A program made the translations under genes and the position numbers. This document shows positions 60,475-64,000 of a DNA stretch of 64,000 nt, one piece after another (the stretch's first letter is position 1; each line of letters opens with the position of its first letter). Where the stretch lies: contig PMZR01000011.1 in NCBI GenBank assembly GCA_003170135.1, positions 1 to 64,000 of the forward strand, given 5' to 3'. Source of the DNA: Acidobacteriota bacterium. Its GTDB lineage: Bacteria > Acidobacteriota > Vicinamibacteria > Vicinamibacterales > Fen-181. The notes beneath the pieces are model-generated. The model made no database searches and was not told where the DNA came from. It worked only from the letters and a program-made list of their open reading frames with translations.

Positions 60475-61344
60475 TCACGACGTCGGCCGGATCGTGCGGT
60501 GAATCACCCCGGAGTCGACCGCCACGCCGATCCGCGACGTCGCCTGGAAGTACAGGTCGTCACCGGCGATCTCGATCATCATGAAGGTGCGATCGGTATC
60601 GAATCCCTTCGCCGTGATCGCCGAGGGCGCCAGATCGCCGGGGCGCAACGAGCCGGAGGCCCCTTCCGTGAAGTAGTAGATGCCCTGCTGCGGGCGCACC
60701 CGCTCGTACACGTGGTCGTGGCCGGCAAACACGACATCCACGCCGTACTTGACGAACAGGGGTTCGAGCACCTTCCGCAGATCGATGGCCGGACCGTGAA
60801 ACCTTGCAGAGGAGTACAGCGGATGATGGAAGTAACAGATCTTCCAGTCTCCATTGCCGGCCTCCCGTAGCTGGATCTCGAGCCACGCCGTCTGCTTCGG
60901 ATCCATGTAGTTGCTGTCCAACACAAAGAAGCGCACGTTGCGCTTCTTGTACGTGTAGTAGTTCGCGCCGTTCATGTTGAAGGGCTTGTAGAACCGCTCG
61001 TTTGTTTTGTCGTGGTTCCCCAGCGTGGCGTAGAACGGCACGCCGGCGTCCAGAAGCGGCTTATAGGGCAACGCGAAGTCCTTCTCGAAATCGGACGGCT
61101 GGCTGCCCGTGTAGATGTTGTCACCCAGTGTGATGACGAACTCGAACGGGAAGGCCGCGCGCGACTTCACCATTTGCTGCGCGACATCGATCTGGGGCTG
61201 CTCGCCCGTGCCCATATCGCCGATCACGGCCAGGCGGACCGAATTCGCCTGGAGCGGAAACGCGAAGTCAGCCGCGCCGCTGGCCGACAGGACCAGCGTG
61301 ACAACAGCCAACAGAACCAGTGAGAGAACGCCGCGACGTCGCAT
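60475..61344 (-). CDS. Secreted purple-acid-phosphatase-like metallophosphoesterase
   Basis: A 289-residue exported phosphatase: signal GVLSLVLLAVVTLVLSASGA, then the dimetal motifs GDMG, GDNIYTG, LGNHD, YFHHPLY and FAGHDHVYER. The arrangement resembles tartrate-resistant acid phosphatases (type 5, PhoD-unrelated). The enzyme would release phosphate from organic esters outside the cytoplasm. It lies in a minus-strand group with two secreted proteins of unknown function; spacings of 15-22 bases suggest loose co-transcription. Confidence 0.88.
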   Translation of the reverse strand: MRRRGVLSLVLLAVVTLVLSASGAADFAFPLQANSVRLAVIGDMGTGEQPQIDVAQQMVKSRAAFPFEFVITLGDNIYTGSQPSDFEKDFALPYKPLLDAGVPFYATLGNHDKTNERFYKPFNMNGANYYTYKKRNVRFFVLDSNYMDPKQTAWLEIQLREAGNGDWKICYFHHPLYSSARFHGPAIDLRKVLEPLFVKYGVDVVFAGHDHVYERVRPQQGIYYFTEGASGSLRPGDLAPSAITAKGFDTDRTFMMIEIAGDDLYFQATSRIGVAVDSGVIHRTIRPTS

Positions 61345-61359
61345 ATGTGTCTCCAGGTC

Positions 61360-61968
61360 CTATGATGCCGGGGGAAGGATGAGGCGAGCGACATCGACGA
61401 TCAGACGCGATTTCACGTCAATCAAGATCAGCGTCCGGCCCACGACGCGGTATGCCACCTCGACGGGCAGCGGCGGAAATGCCGCCAGCAGCGCGGGCGA
61501 GAGGGCCGTGATCGGCTCGGTGTCCGGGTAAATGCCGTTCACCGCCAGACGCATGCGCGGGTTGGGCGCCCCCGGCTGCATGTACGCGCGCGAGTGGGCC
61601 GAGCCGGGGCCCTCGAGTGCGGCACGGCTGGCGCGGCGAAACGCCTCGGAGGCCGCGGGCGTGAACACGTCGCCCGGCTTTGCGTGCGGCCTCGCCTCCC
61701 GGATCTTCCTGGCCAGCGCCTGCTGGTGCGCCGTGATCATCTCCGGCAGATCCGTGGATTTCATGGCGGGAAGGCCCGACTCGACCGCCTTTTGCAGCTT
61801 GAGGTACCGCTGCACCTGGTCAGAGAACTCCTTGAAGCCCGCCGCATTCGGCGTGGCGCCCTGGCCGGCGAGCATCGGAGTCGCGACGACGCACGACAGG
61901 AAGATTGCCAGCAGCCCTGGCCCCCATCCCCGTCGTGTCCTCGACGCCTGCGTTGTGTAGCACGTCAT
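61360..61968 (-). CDS. Secreted protein of unknown function
   Basis: A 202-residue exported protein: signal GWGPGLLAIFLSCVVATPML followed by a mostly helical domain (FKEFSDQVQRYLKLQKAVES, EMITAHQQALARKIREARPH). A C-terminal segment PLPVEVAYRVVGRTLILIDV resembles the tail of several Acidobacteria secreted proteins. No catalytic motif is recognised. ATG at 61968 overlaps the upstream gene's stop by four bases. Confidence 0.65.
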   Translation of the reverse strand: MTCYTTQASRTRRGWGPGLLAIFLSCVVATPMLAGQGATPNAAGFKEFSDQVQRYLKLQKAVESGLPAMKSTDLPEMITAHQQALARKIREARPHAKPGDVFTPAASEAFRRASRAALEGPGSAHSRAYMQPGAPNPRMRLAVNGIYPDTEPITALSPALLAAFPPLPVEVAYRVVGRTLILIDVKSRLIVDVARLILPPAS

Positions 61969-62990
61969 AAGGCCTCGAGCGCGGCAATGCGCGTGCGGAT
62001 GGTTCTCGTCAGCGTTTCGACGTCGGCGGCGCCGTACCCCGCGGCGCGGAACCCGTCGCGAATCTGGTCGTCCGTCAACATCGACAGCCGGTGCCCCAGC
62101 CACTTCGCGTCGGCGCGCGGGATCTGCTTGGTGATCCCTTCCATCTTCGTGCGGTCACGATAGTTGGCGGGCTGGACGGCCCCCAGGAACAGGGGGCGGC
62201 TGTGGAGCACGAGGTCAACGACATCCGGAGTGACCTTCGCGATGAACTTCGAGTCCTCGTACGCCTTGGGCACGCCCTTGGATCGCGTCACCACGTTGCC
62301 CGTGTTCCCGAACGTGGCGCCGGCGTCGCTGACCAGGTAATGGCGCTCGCCGTCCACCACGTAGATGGAGTTGTTGATCTGCTTCAGGTCCCAGTTGTTC
62401 AGGAGCGACATCATCACGCGCAGGCCGTTCAGTTCCCGCTGTCCGAGAAACGGATTGTCGAACCAGTTCCAATCCCCAAGCTTCTTGACCGCGGTCCGCT
62501 TCCGTTCCAGGCGGGCGCCGTGGACGATGCCGTCGGAGGAAACGAATTTCTGGCCACGCTTCAATGCCGGCAGCCCCTTCACGGTGAGATCGGCCATGTA
62601 ATAGTCTTCGTCCGTGAAGTAGCCGGCCGCCCACAGGAACCGCGTCGCTGCCGTTTCCGCCTGCGACTCCTCCCCCAGCTTGACCTTCCACTCGACGCCC
62701 CGCTCGTCGGTCACCACGAACTTCGGGCTCGTCTGGGCCAGGTCCTCCTTGACGAACGTGAACGTGCCCGTCGGGTCCGGCGCGTCCGCCTTCCCGCCGG
62801 TCCCATACGTCAAGTCCAGGGCCGCCATGTCGCCCGGATCCCGCCAAATCCTCTCCGGCAAATTGGCGGCGTTGACCTTTTTGGCGCTGGTGTCCTTCTT
62901 CTGCTTCTGCGCGGTGACGCTGACCGACATGGTTGCCACGGTCAACGTCAGGATGGCGCACAACTTCAACGTGGTTCGTCGCATGCTCAC
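61965..62990 (-). CDS. Secreted protein of unknown function
   Basis: A 341-residue exported protein: signal LKLCAILTLTVATMSVSVTA then QKQKKDTSAKKVNAANLPER. It has conserved-looking blocks (TFTFVKEDLAQTSPKFVVTD, LNGLRVMMSLLNNWDLKQIN, YLVSDAGATFGNTG) that remind one of atypical kinase-like folds (HipA/FAM20), with a DLKQIN and a D-x-G-like segment, but the match is too weak to claim. It is coupled by four bases to the following small secreted protein. Confidence 0.65.
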   Translation of the reverse strand: MSMRRTTLKLCAILTLTVATMSVSVTAQKQKKDTSAKKVNAANLPERIWRDPGDMAALDLTYGTGGKADAPDPTGTFTFVKEDLAQTSPKFVVTDERGVEWKVKLGEESQAETAATRFLWAAGYFTDEDYYMADLTVKGLPALKRGQKFVSSDGIVHGARLERKRTAVKKLGDWNWFDNPFLGQRELNGLRVMMSLLNNWDLKQINNSIYVVDGERHYLVSDAGATFGNTGNVVTRSKGVPKAYEDSKFIAKVTPDVVDLVLHSRPLFLGAVQPANYRDRTKMEGITKQIPRADAKWLGHRLSMLTDDQIRDGFRAAGYGAADVETLTRTIRTRIAALEAL

Positions 62991-63029
62991 GTCCTCGTCC
63001 TCCGGCCCTTTGGCCGGTGGCTCTGGTCG

Positions 63030-64000
63030 CTATGGTGTCCGGGGGCGCGGTGGCGTAACGATGATCGAGACCAGCGTTCCCGGAGGCAGGTCGAGGAATT
63101 CGTCGTGGTCCTGGCCCAGGATCACGCCGCCGACGCCGCCCACGGCTGCGCCAATGGCCGCGCCCTTGCCGCCGCCGGCGAACGCGCCGATGACCGCACC
63201 GAGAGCGGCGCCGACGGCGCCGTGTCGAATGGTCGCGTCGGTGCGGCTCTCATCGGGCACGTTGCCCGACGCATCGACCCGCAGGGTCACGCCGCCGGGC
63301 GTGCGCACGGTGTCGAGGACCGCGTCGAACTCAGCCGCCTGGCCGTTGCGCAGGCGGATCGCATCGAAGTCGATCTGCATGTCCGCGTTGCGGCCCTGGC
63401 CGCGCGGCGAGACCCGGGCAACGACACCGTCGATCTGGGCGCCCTGGTACTCCTCCGGGCTCCGCACGGTCATCGAGAACCGCTCGCCGCTGCGCGACGT
63501 GCGCGTGCTGAGCGAGGTGTCCAGCACGGCGACGATCCGCGTGTTGTCCGGCACGGCGAACGGCCTCGGCGGCCGCGGGGCGTAGCCGGGTTCCGGCGCG
63601 TAGACATCCCACCGTGGCTGGTCGGCAACCCTCCGGTAGTAACTTTGAACGGTCACGGGCCGCCGGAGATCGTCACTGTCCAGGCGCCGCGTGACGAGCA
63701 GGCCGTTGCCGTTGTCCAGCGGCTCGAAGGTCACCAGGAAATCGGTGTTGCGGTTGCCGCTCGTCGAAACCGACAGCCGGTTGCCGATGAACTCGGCGCG
63801 CGTCGCCGTCATGCGTCCGCCCGGGCCGGGTTCGTTCTGTGTCCGCCCGTCCGCGTCGAACGTCGCGCGTGGACCGCTCGACGAGCTGATCGTGACGGTC
63901 CGCCCGTTGCGATCGATCGCGAGCGTTGTCGGCGGCCGCAGCCGGTTCACGAGGCTCTGATAGGCGCGGTCGCGCTGGGGCTGCCGCAGGTTGCGCGTGG
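63030..64000 (-). CDS. Glycine-zipper secreted protein, N-terminus beyond the window
   Basis: About 323 residues are visible; the frame continues past base 64000 (NLRQPQRDRAYQSLVNRLRP precedes an internal GTG at 63950). The body has beta-rich repeats (TFEPLDNGNGLLVTRRLDSD, VAVLDTSLSTRTSRSGERFS) and ends with a glycine-zipper membrane segment (AVGAALGAVIGAFAGGGKGA, AIGAAVGGVGGVILGQDHDE). The last ~110 residues resemble YMGG/OmpA-associated glycine-zipper domains of Acidobacteria. Function unknown; probably periplasmic or outer-membrane. Confidence 0.7.
   Translation of the reverse strand, partial: TRNLRQPQRDRAYQSLVNRLRPPTTLAIDRNGRTVTISSSSGPRATFDADGRTQNEPGPGGRMTATRAEFIGNRLSVSTSGNRNTDFLVTFEPLDNGNGLLVTRRLDSDDLRRPVTVQSYYRRVADQPRWDVYAPEPGYAPRPPRPFAVPDNTRIVAVLDTSLSTRTSRSGERFSMTVRSPEEYQGAQIDGVVARVSPRGQGRNADMQIDFDAIRLRNGQAAEFDAVLDTVRTPGGVTLRVDASGNVPDESRTDATIRHGAVGAALGAVIGAFAGGGKGAAIGAAVGGVGGVILGQDHDEFLDLPPGTLVSIIVTPPRPRTP

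Overview
The window is high-GC DNA with dense, often overlapping genes and many GTG/TTG starts. The mix of M14/M28/S15-type secreted peptidases, long MacB-like permeases paired with PadR regulators, an exosortase locus and YtrA-type ABC operons points to an Acidobacteriota genome, probably class Vicinamibacteria. That placement is inference from gene content; there is no rRNA or tRNA in the window to confirm it.

Region 1 (1-6600) starts with the N-terminal part of an MgtA-type P-ATPase and then becomes a zone of gene decay. It holds an M28 peptidase that has lost its zinc core, a frameshifted and deleted ferritin/VIT1 (MbfA-like) iron exporter, the first ~30 codons of an F420-type reductase, the tail of a cupin gene and a degraded heavy-metal-binding motif. 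Intact genes among these are a zinc alcohol dehydrogenase, an aldo/keto reductase and a divergent LysR regulator.

Region 2 (6889-21553) is the centrepiece: a tightly packed 13-gene unit on the + strand behind three near-consensus Rex boxes. The first gene encodes a Rex redox repressor fused to a response-regulator receiver domain. Next come a molybdopterin-fold protein that has lost both catalytic formate dehydrogenase positions, an Fe-S subunit and an FAD/NAD subunit of sulfhydrogenase (HydB/HydG) type, a hydrogenase maturation protease, and the full core of a group 4 membrane-bound [NiFe] hydrogenase (antiporter-like subunit, NuoC-NuoD-type large subunit, NuoH-like, ferredoxin-like, NuoB-like small subunit). 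It ends with a receiver protein, a dCache-HAMP histidine kinase and a receiver-kinase hybrid. The layout suggests a NAD(P)H-coupled, ion-translocating hydrogenase whose expression integrates NADH/NAD+ state and a phosphorelay.

Region 3 (21621-34000) carries an alcohol dehydrogenase reduced to its two ends, a VOC protein, a GntR-ABC operon on the minus strand with a palindromic operator inside its promoter, an esterase, a frameshifted PIN gene facing a deleted VOC gene, a DPH6-like PP-loop ATPase, an 884-aa M14 peptidase and an S15-type hydrolase, the last two separated by a strong hairpin.

Region 4 (34113-48355) contains a MacB-like permease, a THUMP-type RNA methylase, a membrane protein/winged-helix pair whose putative operator recurs in front of ispH, a B12-type radical SAM protein, a leaderless PadR gene followed by a 71-aa permease remnant, an F420-type reductase, a beta-propeller, a metallopeptidase-like protein, and a TupABC-type tungstate importer whose binding protein is fused to a SUOX-like and a c-heme domain.

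Region 5 (48703-64000) holds a cold-shock protein, a protein with two complete exosortase modules in tandem followed by a large membrane protein and a methyltransferase, an outer-membrane-type protein, GlsB, a Pro/Thr-rich lipoprotein, a REC-PAS-GGDEF-EAL protein, an M48 protease pair, a metallophosphatase, two secreted proteins of unknown function and a glycine-zipper protein that runs off the end.
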